NCBI GenBank assembly: GCA_012514775.1
Contig: JAAYZQ010000258.1
Span: 1-20,607 of the forward strand
Length of the DNA stretch: 20,607 bases
Direction of reading: 5' to 3'
Origin: Anaerolineaceae bacterium
Lineage (GTDB): Bacteria > Chloroflexota > Anaerolineae > JAAYZQ01
This document shows, piece after piece, positions 7,643 to 15,321 of this stretch (positions are counted from its first letter, which is position 1; each line of letters opens with the position of its first letter). Under the pieces are notes generated by a model. That model searched no databases and was not told the origin of the DNA. It worked only from the letters and a program-made list of their open reading frames with translations. Made by a program: the position numbers and the translations under genes.

Positions 7643-8896
7643 CTAGGGAGCCAGTAGACTGATGGCCCAGAAGTCACGCACGGGGCTCAGGTTTTGATAG
7701 CCAAAGAGATCGTCGCTAGGCCAGAGCTTGATCTCGTCCCTGGCCGGCATGCCTTCGGCGAGGGGCATCCCCTCCACGCCAGAGTAGGCACCCATCTGGT
7801 TCCACGGCTTAAAGCCCTCTTCCGAGAGCGCGAACTTGATGAACAGCTTGGCGGCGTTGGGATGCGGAGCCTTGTTCGCAATCGCCAGGTAAGACGCCTT
7901 CAGAATGCCAACTGTCGGTTCGAGGCCGTAGCACGGCGCCATGGCCAGCTCTCCTTCCATGGTGCTCTCGTAGCTCGACAGACCGGTCCAGCCATACCCC
8001 GGCTCGACCGACGGATCCATGCCCAGGGTCGCAAAGGCCGCGTCGACCTCGTCGCCGCCGGGTTGGATGCCGGGCTCATTGCGGGCCAGCTTCTTGAGGA
8101 ACAGGTAGCCCGAGTTAGGGGTATCGTCGCCGTAGGCCTCATCCTCGGTCCACTCCCTGCCGAAATACGCCTGGTAGGCCGCGGCCATCTCGTCCGCGTG
8201 CTGGATGATGAGCGTGATCTTGGCCGTGGTGCTGCTGTCAGAGATGGGGTCCTCCATGTAGAACTTGCCCTTCAGCTCTGGCTCGGTAAAGGCCCACCAG
8301 TTGTTGACGGGGCAGCCGTCGGGGTAGATTTCCTGGTTGTAGCCGATGACGTCTACCGAGCGGCGAGCGATGGCATACGGCCGGTCGGGGGTCACTTCCG
8401 GCTCCACCACGTCCGGGGGAAGGTACCACCACAGCCATTGGTTGGGCATGAACTCGCCATACAGCAGGTGCCCATCGCTGTTGAACCAGATGTCGCCCAC
8501 GACGTTGCCGGCTTCCTGCTCCGCCGACATTTTCACGGCAATGTCGTCGGTGTCTCCGCCGGCCAGCTTGATGTCGGGGTACAGCTCGCTCCAGGGCTCG
8601 AGGAGCTTCTCGATCTTGCTGGAGTTGGAGTATACGACGACACTGCCTTCCTTCTTGGCAGCCTCTTCGATGGCCGCCCAGTCTTCCTCTTCCGGCGTCC
8701 ACGGGCCGAGGGCGTTCGCCTTGGCCCACTGTTCCGCCTCGGTAAGCTCTTCCTCCGGCTCGGGAGCCGCTTCCTCGACCGTCGCCTGGGCCGGCGGCGC
8801 CTCTGATTGCGGTACCGCCGTCGGTTCTGCTGCGCCGCAGCCTGCCAGCATCGCCACCAACAGGCTGACCATGATCCATTTAGCCAACGTCTTCAT
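7643..8896 (-). CDS. ABC transporter substrate-binding lipoprotein (FbpA/AfuA-like extracellular solute-binding protein)
   Basis: The 417-residue precursor starts with a lipoprotein signal peptide ending in the lipobox LAGC (Cys20). A low-complexity linker rich in Ala, Pro and Glu follows (about 21-60), then a periplasmic-binding-type fold with VVVYSNSS (first strand), GDIWFNSD, and GYNQEIYP. This is the style of the iron/thiamine/2-aminoethylphosphonate/hexose-phosphate group of binding proteins. Family members bind either ferric iron or anionic organic ligands such as hexose phosphates (AfuA). The RpiR and phosphatase context favours a phosphorylated or acidic organic ligand here, by inference. 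A strong AAGGAGGAGG ribosome site precedes the ATG. It is downstream of the ATPase and permease genes rather than first. A 46-base stem-loop follows it. Confidence 0.9.
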   Translation of the reverse strand: MKTLAKWIMVSLLVAMLAGCGAAEPTAVPQSEAPPAQATVEEAAPEPEEELTEAEQWAKANALGPWTPEEEDWAAIEEAAKKEGSVVVYSNSSKIEKLLEPWSELYPDIKLAGGDTDDIAVKMSAEQEAGNVVGDIWFNSDGHLLYGEFMPNQWLWWYLPPDVVEPEVTPDRPYAIARRSVDVIGYNQEIYPDGCPVNNWWAFTEPELKGKFYMEDPISDSSTTAKITLIIQHADEMAAAYQAYFGREWTEDEAYGDDTPNSGYLFLKKLARNEPGIQPGGDEVDAAFATLGMDPSVEPGYGWTGLSSYESTMEGELAMAPCYGLEPTVGILKASYLAIANKAPHPNAAKLFIKFALSEEGFKPWNQMGAYSGVEGMPLAEGMPARDEIKLWPSDDLFGYQNLSPVRDFWAISLLAP

Positions 8897-9021
8897 TGCC
8901 TCCTCCTTACTGTTTCACGAGCTTTTCCATCGACGCCCACGCCTTGTCCTTTGTACGGTCCAGCCTCCTTTCCCATCCTGAAGGGTACGCAGGGATGCAA
9001 GCAGACCAGCCCTTCCCTCCC
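8897..9021 (-). other. intergenic spacer, ATPase to binding-protein gene
   Basis: These 125 bases hold the ribosome site of the binding-protein gene. A short direct repeat TGCAAGCAG lies at the far end, with one copy here and one just inside the ATPase 3' end. I see no convincing promoter, terminator or small ORF. Confidence 0.4.
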
Positions 9022-10101
9022 TCAACCTGCAAGCAGGTCGCCACTCTCCTTGGAGTAGAGGTTGATCATGTCCGGGTTGAATTGCAGCCAGACCGTGTCG
9101 TCCATCGACACGCTGCTGCTGCCCGGTTCCTTGATGGTGATCTCTAACTTGCCTGCCTTGGCCACGACCGTGGTATCCGCTCCGGCAGGCAGAACGGAAT
9201 AGACCGTGCACTCCAGGGCGCCGGGCACCGGTTCGGAGGAAATGGTGATGTCTTCCGGGCGGATGGCGACGATGACGGGTCCTGAAGCCTGTGGCCGGTT
9301 TGCAGACACGGCAAAGGTGCCGATCTCCACCACGTTGTCCCGGGCAACCCCCTCCAACAGGTTGACCTTGGGGTTGCCGATGAAATCCGCCACGAACAGG
9401 TTGGCCGGGTAGCGGTAGATGGTGTCGGGGCTGCCCAGTTGCTGCAGGACCCCCTCTTTCATCACGGCGATGGCCGTGGACATGGTCAGGGCTTCCACCT
9501 GATCGTGGGTGACATAGATGGTGGTCGCTCCTGCTACGTGATGAAGGTGTTTTAGCTCCGAGCGCATATCCATGCGCAACCGAGCATCCAGGTTCGACAG
9601 CGGCTCGTCCATCAAAAAGACCTTGGGCCGGTAGGCGAGCATGCGCGCCAGGGCGATCCGCTGCTGCTGGCCGCCACTCATCTCGCGCGGATAGCGGTCC
9701 TCGTAGCCCTCCATCTGCACCTCGGCCAGCGAGGCCTTGACCCGCTGATCCATCTCTTCCTTGGGCAGCTTCTGGACCTCCAGGGCAAAGGTCATGTTCT
9801 TGTAGACGGTCATATGCGGCCACAGCGCATAGTTCTGAAATACAAGGCCGAGCTGCCTGTGGCCCGGGGAAAGCGAGATTCCCTGGGAGTGCGAGAACAC
9901 GAGCTTGTCCCCGATATAGATTTCGCCGCCGTCGGGATCTTCCAACCCGGCGACGCAGCGCAACAGGGTCGTCTTGCCGCAGCCCGAAGGGCCCAACAGG
10001 GTCAGGAATGAGCCGCCCTCGATTTCGAGACTGACGTCATCGACGGCGCGCACGTCGCCGAACCGCTTGGTGAGATTGTTGATGATGATTCTTGTTCCCA
10101 T
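9022..10101 (-). CDS. ABC transporter ATP-binding subunit (FbpC/PotA/UgpC type)
   Basis: This 359-residue ATPase powers the importer formed with the adjacent permease and binding protein. It shows Walker A GPSGCGKT (37-44), a Q-loop QNYALWPHMTV (about 89-99), signature MSGGQQQR (141-148), Walker B VFLMDEP with the catalytic Glu (161-167), D-loop SNLD, and H-loop THD (His199). Residues from about 240 form a C-terminal beta-rich TOBE-like regulatory region, typical of the CUT1/iron/polyamine importer group. The ATG at 10101 follows a GGGGAGA ribosome site, 12 bases after the permease stop. All catalytic residues are present, so it should be functional. Confidence 0.93.
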   Translation of the reverse strand: MGTRIIINNLTKRFGDVRAVDDVSLEIEGGSFLTLLGPSGCGKTTLLRCVAGLEDPDGGEIYIGDKLVFSHSQGISLSPGHRQLGLVFQNYALWPHMTVYKNMTFALEVQKLPKEEMDQRVKASLAEVQMEGYEDRYPREMSGGQQQRIALARMLAYRPKVFLMDEPLSNLDARLRMDMRSELKHLHHVAGATTIYVTHDQVEALTMSTAIAVMKEGVLQQLGSPDTIYRYPANLFVADFIGNPKVNLLEGVARDNVVEIGTFAVSANRPQASGPVIVAIRPEDITISSEPVPGALECTVYSVLPAGADTTVVAKAGKLEITIKEPGSSSVSMDDTVWLQFNPDMINLYSKESGDLLAG

Positions 10102-10113
10102 GGTCTCCCCCTC

Positions 10114-11949
10114 TTACATTCCCAGGCCCTTCTTGAGACTTCCACCCCGGAAGCGGCTGATGATGAAATTGCCGATGGCGACGATGGATATCAAGATCAG
10201 GATGACGATGTTCGCCATCTGCCCGTCTCCGTTCTCGATGTAGAACATGGTCTGGCTGGCCAGCACCTGAGTCTCGGGCGTGACCAGCAGGATGATCAGC
10301 GATAGCTCGCGCATCACGGTGATAAAGGTCAGCAGGAAACCCGAGACAAACCCCGCGCTGGTCAGGGGAAATATGATGGCCTTGAACCGCCGGAGGGCAC
10401 TGGCGCCGGCGATCTGGCCGGCCTCCTCCAGCTCGCGGCCGACCTGCATCATGGCCGAGACCCCCGACCGCGAGGAATATGGTATCTTGTCGGCCACCGA
10501 CACCACGACCAACAGCGTAAAAGTCCCGTATAATGCCGGGATCGGGCCCAGAGGCTTGACAAACATGGCGATATAGACCGCGCCAAAGGCGATGCCCGGT
10601 ATGACGTAGGGAATAAAGGCCAACTGCTCGACCAGCTTGCTCAACCGGGTGCCGCGCCCCTTGACCACCGCGTAGCCGATAAAGATGCCGAACAGCGCCG
10701 TAAAGAAGGCTGTCGACAGGGCGAGCCGGATCGAGTTCCAGGCCGTCCTCCAGATCTTTGGGTTGAGCAGGACGCCTGGCTCGCCGTGGTTATAGATCGT
10801 GCCGCGCGCGCCGATCCAGTGCTGCAAGGAGAGGTTGCTCAGGGCATAGTTTCCGTCCTGCAGCATCAGGGACGACCAGATGAGCAGGCCAAGGGGCACG
10901 ACGATCACGAGGATCTGGAAAATGATCACGGCGACGAGAAAGACCTGTTTCAGCCCGCCCAGCTTGCTCACCTGGGCCACAAAGCCCCTTCCGCCAATCG
11001 TTTCGTAGCTCTTGCGCGTGCCGACGACTTTTTGGTTGAGGTTGATGATGACCAGGGAGAACAGGATCAGGACGATGGCCAGCACAAAGGCATCGGCCCT
11101 GTCGCCTACGCCGATGCTGCCCCTGATCATGGTAGAGACCACATAGTACCGGATTGGGGTTCCCAGGATGTTTGGCCCGCCAAAGGTGCCGACGACCTTG
11201 GAAAAGGTCATGATGACGCCCGACAGGATGGCGGGCATGACGAGGGGGAAGGTGATCTTGCGCAGGATCCGCCGGCGGCTGGCGCCCGCCAGCTCGCCGG
11301 CCTCCTCCAGGTTAGAGTCGATGGACATCAGCGCCGCGGACACGAACAGGAAAAAGAAGGTATAGTAGTGCAGGGCGCTGCATATCATGATGGGTACCGG
11401 CCCGTAGGCCAACCAGTTTGGGGGGCTTTGCCCCGTCAGGAATTCGAACACGCCGGGCGTCCCCCCCGAGAGCCTGTTCTTGAAGAACACCAGCCAGGCC
11501 TGTGCCAGGGTCCAGGACGGCATGATGTAGGGGATGAGCGCCAGTTGGTTGACCAGCTTTCGGCCCGGCATGTCGGTGCGGATCACCAACCAGGCCAGCG
11601 ATCCGCCGATGATCAGCGCAAGGAAGGTGGCCCCCGTGGCAATGGTCAGCGAGTTGCGCAGGGGGGTGTACATGTAGATCTTGCCCAACTGGCCGGTGAG
11701 CATCCTGGCATAGTGGTACAATGTGAGGCCGCCCACCTCGGCGTCTGGCACGCTCATCAGGTCGCGGGGCTGCCAGGTGACTGTCGTCATGACCATGCGG
11801 TAGAGGGGGATGATGATCATGTAGAACATCAGGAACAACATGATCAATGACAGGAGGACGTGCGTCCGCGTCAGCCACCGAAAGAACCTTCGGGAGCCGG
11901 CGATCAGGCGCATAGAAACGGGCTGCGATGCGAGTGCGGGAGCTGCCAT
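10114..11949 (-). CDS. ABC transporter permease, two fused halves (FbpB/AfuB type)
   Basis: The 611-residue integral membrane protein contains two tandem permease halves, each with about six predicted helices and one coupling (EAA) loop. The first loop is EEAGELAGASRRRILRKITF (215-234) and the second is EEAGQIAGASALRRFKAIIF (508-527). The fusion of both permease units in one chain is characteristic of the ferric/AEP/hexose-phosphate (AfuB) branch and means a single gene supplies the whole channel. A strong AGGAGG lies 8 bases before the ATG. An in-frame 19-codon ORF with its own ribosome site lies immediately upstream and ends in TAG 15 bases before this ATG. It forms a unit with the ATPase and binding-protein genes downstream. 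Confidence 0.92.
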   Translation of the reverse strand: MAAPALASQPVSMRLIAGSRRFFRWLTRTHVLLSLIMLFLMFYMIIIPLYRMVMTTVTWQPRDLMSVPDAEVGGLTLYHYARMLTGQLGKIYMYTPLRNSLTIATGATFLALIIGGSLAWLVIRTDMPGRKLVNQLALIPYIMPSWTLAQAWLVFFKNRLSGGTPGVFEFLTGQSPPNWLAYGPVPIMICSALHYYTFFFLFVSAALMSIDSNLEEAGELAGASRRRILRKITFPLVMPAILSGVIMTFSKVVGTFGGPNILGTPIRYYVVSTMIRGSIGVGDRADAFVLAIVLILFSLVIINLNQKVVGTRKSYETIGGRGFVAQVSKLGGLKQVFLVAVIIFQILVIVVPLGLLIWSSLMLQDGNYALSNLSLQHWIGARGTIYNHGEPGVLLNPKIWRTAWNSIRLALSTAFFTALFGIFIGYAVVKGRGTRLSKLVEQLAFIPYVIPGIAFGAVYIAMFVKPLGPIPALYGTFTLLVVVSVADKIPYSSRSGVSAMMQVGRELEEAGQIAGASALRRFKAIIFPLTSAGFVSGFLLTFITVMRELSLIILLVTPETQVLASQTMFYIENGDGQMANIVILILISIVAIGNFIISRFRGGSLKKGLGM

Positions 11950-11964
11950 TCTTGGTCCTCCTGT

Positions 11965-12024
11965 CTACCGGGAGCCCATTCGGCTGAACAGCTCGGCATT
12001 CGCCACGTGGGACAAGTCTGCCAT
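11965..12024 (-). CDS. possible 19-residue leader peptide in frame with the permease
   Basis: Immediately after the rpiR-type stop, a strong ribosome site (AAAGGAGGAGGG) is followed at 7 bases by ATG and a short ORF, MADLSHVANAELFSRMGSR, ending in TAG. It is in the same frame as the permease, whose own AGGAGG and ATG come straight after the stop. It could be a leader peptide coupling translation to the permease. It could also be an ancestral longer permease N-terminus closed by a nonsense codon, or simply the old start site. It resembles no peptide I know. The ribosome site is the only positive evidence. Confidence 0.45.
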   Translation of the reverse strand: MADLSHVANAELFSRMGSR

Positions 12025-12058
12025 AGACCCTCCTCCTTTGTGAACGACCGGCAGAAAG

Positions 12059-12928
12059 CTAGATGGTGGTGTCCAGGCGAGACTTGGCGCGCAATTGATC
12101 GAGCCGGGTGAGGGCGGCCAGGCTCTCTTCCGGCCGGGCCAACGCCACCGCGAGGATGAGCGCGTTCAGTATCGCCATTGGCACCGTCAACGAATGAAAC
12201 GTCGAAACAGGCCCTCTCCGGGCAGCAAGGATGACATCGGCCTTGTCTCGCAGGGTGATTCCCAATGTGTCGGTAAGGAGAATGGAGCGACAGCCGGTTG
12301 CGCGGGCGTGCTCCAGGACGGCGACCAGCTCGGGCCTCGCGTAGTGAAAGCCGGCGACGAGGACGGCGTCTCCCGGCTGGAGGAGCTGGAGCTTTTCCAG
12401 GAGATGGCGGCCCGATTCGGTCATGCCAACTGTGAGAATGCCAAGCCGCCTGAAGCGCAGCTCGGCCAGGCGGGCCAGGACGTCGGAAGGCCCGCTGGCG
12501 TAGGCAAAGATCCTCCGGCCGCCCAACAGGACGTCCACGGCGCGATCAAAGTCCGCCCGGTCGACGGTCTGCGACGCTTCGGTGAGGTACTGGACTTCCA
12601 TGGCCAACACGTTGGTCAATACGTGGCCCTCGCTCCGCGCCAGGTCGCCCAGGGTGTGTTGCAGGCGGCTGGCAGGGGTCGCCTCCGCGCGAAAGAGCCC
12701 TTGCAGGCAGCGGCGCAGATCGCGAAAGCCGGTGTAGCCAATGGCCTTGGCAAAGCGTACGAGGGTAGCTTCACTTACGTCCAGGCGTTGGGCCAGATCG
12801 GCCGCGGGCAAAAAGGCGGCTTCGTCGTAGCTGGCCAGGAGATAGGAGGCGATGCGCTGCTGACTCTTGGTCAGCTCGGGCAAATGGTTTTCCAACCTCT
12901 GCTGGAAGTCGCTCAGCTTCTGTTCCAT
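12059..12928 (-). CDS. MurR/RpiR-family transcriptional regulator
   Basis: This 289-residue regulator has an N-terminal RpiR-type helix-turn-helix domain (about 1-75, including LAQRLDVSEATLVRFAKAIG) and a C-terminal SIS sugar-isomerase-fold domain (about 115-255, with FAYASGPSDVLARLAELRF and FHYARPELVAVLEHARATG). The SIS domain in this family binds phosphorylated sugars or amino sugars. It is the first gene of the minus-strand operon, read from a perfect promoter at 12987-13015, with a GAGGAG ribosome site before the ATG. It is divergent from the E1/BMC operon, and the shared 212-bp control region carries several palindromes. It therefore most likely controls itself, the ABC/HAD genes and the BMC operon in response to a sugar phosphate (inference). 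Confidence 0.93.
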   Translation of the reverse strand: MEQKLSDFQQRLENHLPELTKSQQRIASYLLASYDEAAFLPAADLAQRLDVSEATLVRFAKAIGYTGFRDLRRCLQGLFRAEATPASRLQHTLGDLARSEGHVLTNVLAMEVQYLTEASQTVDRADFDRAVDVLLGGRRIFAYASGPSDVLARLAELRFRRLGILTVGMTESGRHLLEKLQLLQPGDAVLVAGFHYARPELVAVLEHARATGCRSILLTDTLGITLRDKADVILAARRGPVSTFHSLTVPMAILNALILAVALARPEESLAALTRLDQLRAKSRLDTTI

Positions 12929-12986
12929 GAAACTCCTCGAGCCTTCTGCACCTTGCAGCTACCACTTTCCATGAGGCGCGTGAAAG

Positions 12987-13015
12987 ATTATACATCAGAA
13001 TTCTGCAATTGTCAA
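12987..13015 (-). promoter_or_regulatory. consensus sigma70 promoter for the RpiR/ABC/HAD operon
   Basis: On the minus strand, TTGACA (13010-13015) and TATAAT (12987-12992) are separated by exactly 17 bases, a perfect match to the consensus. The start point should be near 12980, giving a leader of about 50 bases before the regulator's ATG. A promoter this strong normally needs repression, which fits the adjacent operator-like repeats. Confidence 0.85.
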
Positions 13016-13025
13016 GTAGAGTTTC

Positions 13026-13043
13026 ATATCGACTCACCGATAT
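13026..13043. promoter_or_regulatory. central inverted repeat, candidate operator
   Basis: The sequence ATATCG-N6-CGATAT is a perfect 6-bp inverted repeat, 10 bp beyond the -35 box of the minus promoter and 25 bp before that of the plus promoter. Its position between the two divergent promoters makes it a candidate site for the RpiR-type regulator. Confidence 0.5.
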
Positions 13044-13068
13044 TTCATGCACAAACGCAAATTGCCTC

Positions 13069-13097
13069 TTGACAAATGTGAATTGCCGTGGTATAAT
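13069..13097 (+). promoter_or_regulatory. consensus sigma70 promoter for the E1/E2/BMC operon
   Basis: TTGACA (13069-13074) and TATAAT (13092-13097) are separated by exactly 17 bases. The start point should be near 13104, about 37 bases before the GTG start of the E1 gene. Together with the minus promoter at 12987-13015 it forms a back-to-back pair of perfect consensus promoters. Confidence 0.88.
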
Positions 13098-13108
13098 GTG
13101 CATGCACA
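13097..13108. promoter_or_regulatory. 12-bp perfect palindrome at the transcription start, candidate operator
   Basis: TGTGCATGCACA is a perfect palindrome. It begins on the last base of the -10 box and covers the expected start point, the classic place for a repressor site. It contains one of the three ATGCACA repeats. Confidence 0.6.
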
Positions 13109-13140
13109 GATGATACGACATTATGCACAAAGGTGAGCCC

Positions 13141-15264
13141 GTGAAAGAAAGAGTACCCAGTCCCTTGGGAGAGGTGCGCGAGATGCTTGAGGCCCTGGAT
13201 GTGGAACCCGCTACCAACCTGATCGATGGTCTCTCTCCGCAGTTTCTTGGCGAGATCTATTACAAGATGCTCCTCACCCGTGCCTTTGAGGAGGCCGCCT
13301 GGCAGCAATACGGCCTGGGCAAGGTCCACGGCACGATGCATCTGTGCGTCGGCCAGGAAGGGGTCGGCATTGGCGCCATCAGTGCGCTCCACCCCGACGA
13401 TTATATCGTGTCAACCCATCGCGGCCACGCCCACGCCATCGGCAAGGGGCAGGACGTGCGTGAGATGATGGCCGAGCTGCTGGGCAAGGAAACCGGCGTT
13501 TGCCGGGGCCGGGGCGGCTCGATGCACATGGCCGACCTGACCCTGGGCAGCCTGGGCGCCAACGGCGTCGTGGGCGGCGGCCTGCCGCTGTCGGTCGGCG
13601 CCGGCCTGGCGATCAAGCTGCGACGTGAGGACCGCGTGGTGCTTTGCTTCTTTGGCGACGGAGCCTCCAACGAAGGCAACTTTCACGAGAGCCTGAACAT
13701 GGCGTCCATCTGGAAGCTGCCGGTGGTCTTTGTGTGCGAGAACAACCAGTATGGCATGTCGATGCCGGTGCACAAGGGCATGAACGCCGCCAGCATCGCC
13801 GACCGCGCCGTGAGCTATGCCATCCCCGGCCACCAGGTGGACGGCATGGACGTCCTGGCCGTCTATGCCAGCGTCAAGGCGGCAGTGGCCTACGCCCGGG
13901 CAGGAAACGGCCCGGTGCTCATCGACGCCCTCACCTACCGCTACCTTGGCCACTCCAAGAGCGACAAGCAACTGTACCGCACCAAAGAAGAGATCGAGGA
14001 GTGGAAGCAAAAGGACGTCATCGAGCGCCTGGAACGCTACCTCATCGAGGTGGGAATCCTGACCGAGGAGCAGGCGCAAGAGCAGCGGGCGCGGGCCGAA
14101 GCGGCCATCGAGGAGGCCATTGCCTATGGCGACGCCGGCCCCGAGCCCTCGCCCCTGCACCTGACGGACGACGTGTACCTGGAAGAGCCCGACGTGCAGG
14201 CCGCGCCGGACCGGGTGGCGCCCGCCTGGGTGCGCGACACGTTCGGGCCCCGGACGCCCGTCAACCCGCCTCCGGGCACCCGGGAGCTGTCCTACTCCGA
14301 GGCACTGCGAGAGGCCATGGCCCAGGCCCTGGCGAGCGACTCGCGGGTGTTCCTGTTGGGCGAGGACATTGGCGTGTACGGCGGTGCCTTTGGCGTGACC
14401 AAGGACCTCGTCGAGGAGTTCGGGCCCGACCGGGTGCGCGACACGCCCATCTCGGAGAACGCCATCATCGGCGCGTCTGTGGGCTCGGCCGTCCTCGGCA
14501 TGCGGCCCGTGGCCGAGATGCAGTTTATGGACTTTATCACGTTGGGCATGGAGCAGACGGTCCTCCAGGGAGCCAAGATCCGCTACATGTTCGGCGGCAA
14601 GGCGTCGGTGCCCATGGTCGTGCGGCTGCCGGCGGGGTCGGGGACGGGCGCGGCAGCGCAGCACTGCCAGAGCCTGGAGTCGTGGTTCCTGAGCGTGCCG
14701 GGCCTCAAGATCGTGGCCCCGGCGACGCCCTACGATGCCAAAGGCATGTTGCTCGCTGCCATTGCCGACAACAACCCCGTGCTGTTCGTCGAGAACAAGC
14801 TACTCTACAAATCCCGTGGGCCGGTGCCCGTCGAGGCCTACGTCGTCCCCCTGGGGCGCGCGGCCGTGCGCCGCGAGGGCTCGGGCCCCACGGTCGTCGC
14901 CACCTCCATCATGGTGCCCCGCGCCCTGGAGGCGGCGCAGGTACTGGCCGAGGAGGGCATCGAGCTGGAGGTCATCGATCTGCGCTCCCTCAAGCCCTAC
15001 GACGCACCCACCATCGTCGAATCGGTGCAGAAGACAGGACGCCTACTCGTCGTGCACGAAGCGCCGCTCATCGGTGGCTTTGGCGGCGAGATCGTGGCCA
15101 TGGTGGCCCAGAGCCCGGCGTTTGCCTTCCTGGAAGCGCCCATCGTGCGGCTCGGCGGCGCGGATGTCCCCATCCCCTACAATCCCACCCTCGAAAAAGC
15201 CGCCGTCCCGCAGGTTCCGGACATTATCGCCGCTGCGCGCCAGCTTGCAAGGACCGAGATATAG
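13141..15264 (+). CDS. fused E1 alpha-beta subunit of a 2-oxoacid dehydrogenase (pyruvate/acetoin/branched-chain type)
   Basis: This thiamine-diphosphate enzyme decarboxylates a 2-oxoacid and passes the acyl group to the lipoyl arm of E2. Both subunits, normally separate, are in one 707-residue chain. The alpha half (about 25-345) contains the cofactor motif GDGASNEG...ENNQYGM and the active-site loop [10 protein letters not shown]. The beta half (about 375-705) contains [25 protein letters not shown] and [12 protein letters not shown] with the conserved His. I chose GTG 13141 because AAGGTGAG stands 5 bases upstream; the in-frame ATG at 13123 lies in the leader next to an operator repeat. 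It is the first gene of the plus operon, 57 bases before the E2 gene. The sequence alone does not separate pyruvate, acetoin or branched-chain substrates. No E3 is in the window. About 35 extra residues precede the usual alpha start. Confidence 0.92.
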   Translation: MKERVPSPLGEVREMLEALDVEPATNLIDGLSPQFLGEIYYKMLLTRAFEEAAWQQYGLGKVHGTMHLCVGQEGVGIGAISALHPDDYIVSTHRGHAHAIGKGQDVREMMAELLGKETGVCRGRGGSMHMADLTLGSLGANGVVGGGLPLSVGAGLAIKLRREDRVVLCFFGDGASNEGNFHESLNMASIWKLPVVFVCENNQYGMSMPVHKGMNAASIADRAVSYAIPGHQVDGMDVLAVYASVKAAVAYARAGNGPVLIDALTYRYLGHSKSDKQLYRTKEEIEEWKQKDVIERLERYLIEVGILTEEQAQEQRARAEAAIEEAIAYGDAGPEPSPLHLTDDVYLEEPDVQAAPDRVAPAWVRDTFGPRTPVNPPPGTRELSYSEALREAMAQALASDSRVFLLGEDIGVYGGAFGVTKDLVEEFGPDRVRDTPISENAIIGASVGSAVLGMRPVAEMQFMDFITLGMEQTVLQGAKIRYMFGGKASVPMVVRLPAGSGTGAAAQHCQSLESWFLSVPGLKIVAPATPYDAKGMLLAAIADNNPVLFVENKLLYKSRGPVPVEAYVVPLGRAAVRREGSGPTVVATSIMVPRALEAAQVLAEEGIELEVIDLRSLKPYDAPTIVESVQKTGRLLVVHEAPLIGGFGGEIVAMVAQSPAFAFLEAPIVRLGGADVPIPYNPTLEKAAVPQVPDIIAAARQLARTEI

Positions 15265-15321
15265 AAGGAAGCCGCCCACCGCAATCCACGGATTGCCCGG
15301 GCGCAGACCTGAGGATCAGCC

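Larger units (their letters stand above)
13046..13129. repeat. three copies of (C)ATGCACA around the BMC-operon promoter
   Basis: ATGCACA occurs at 13047-13053, 13102-13108 and 13123-13129. The first two are preceded by C. One copy lies upstream of the -35 box, one overlaps the start point, and one lies in the short leader just before the ribosome site. Separately, AATTGCC occurs twice with a 21-bp period (about 13060-13066 and 13081-13087). The arrangement suggests cooperative binding of a repressor, perhaps the RpiR protein. Confidence 0.5.

Noticed and set aside
7643..11949. Firm assignment of the ABC system as a ferric iron importer
   Set aside because: The family also carries hexose phosphates, aminoethylphosphonate and polyamines, and the neighbours point to phosphorylated organics.
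13411..14664. Minus-strand open frame (417 codons) opposite the E1 gene
   Set aside because: His/Gly/Val-rich antisense shadow; the E1 frame is unambiguous.
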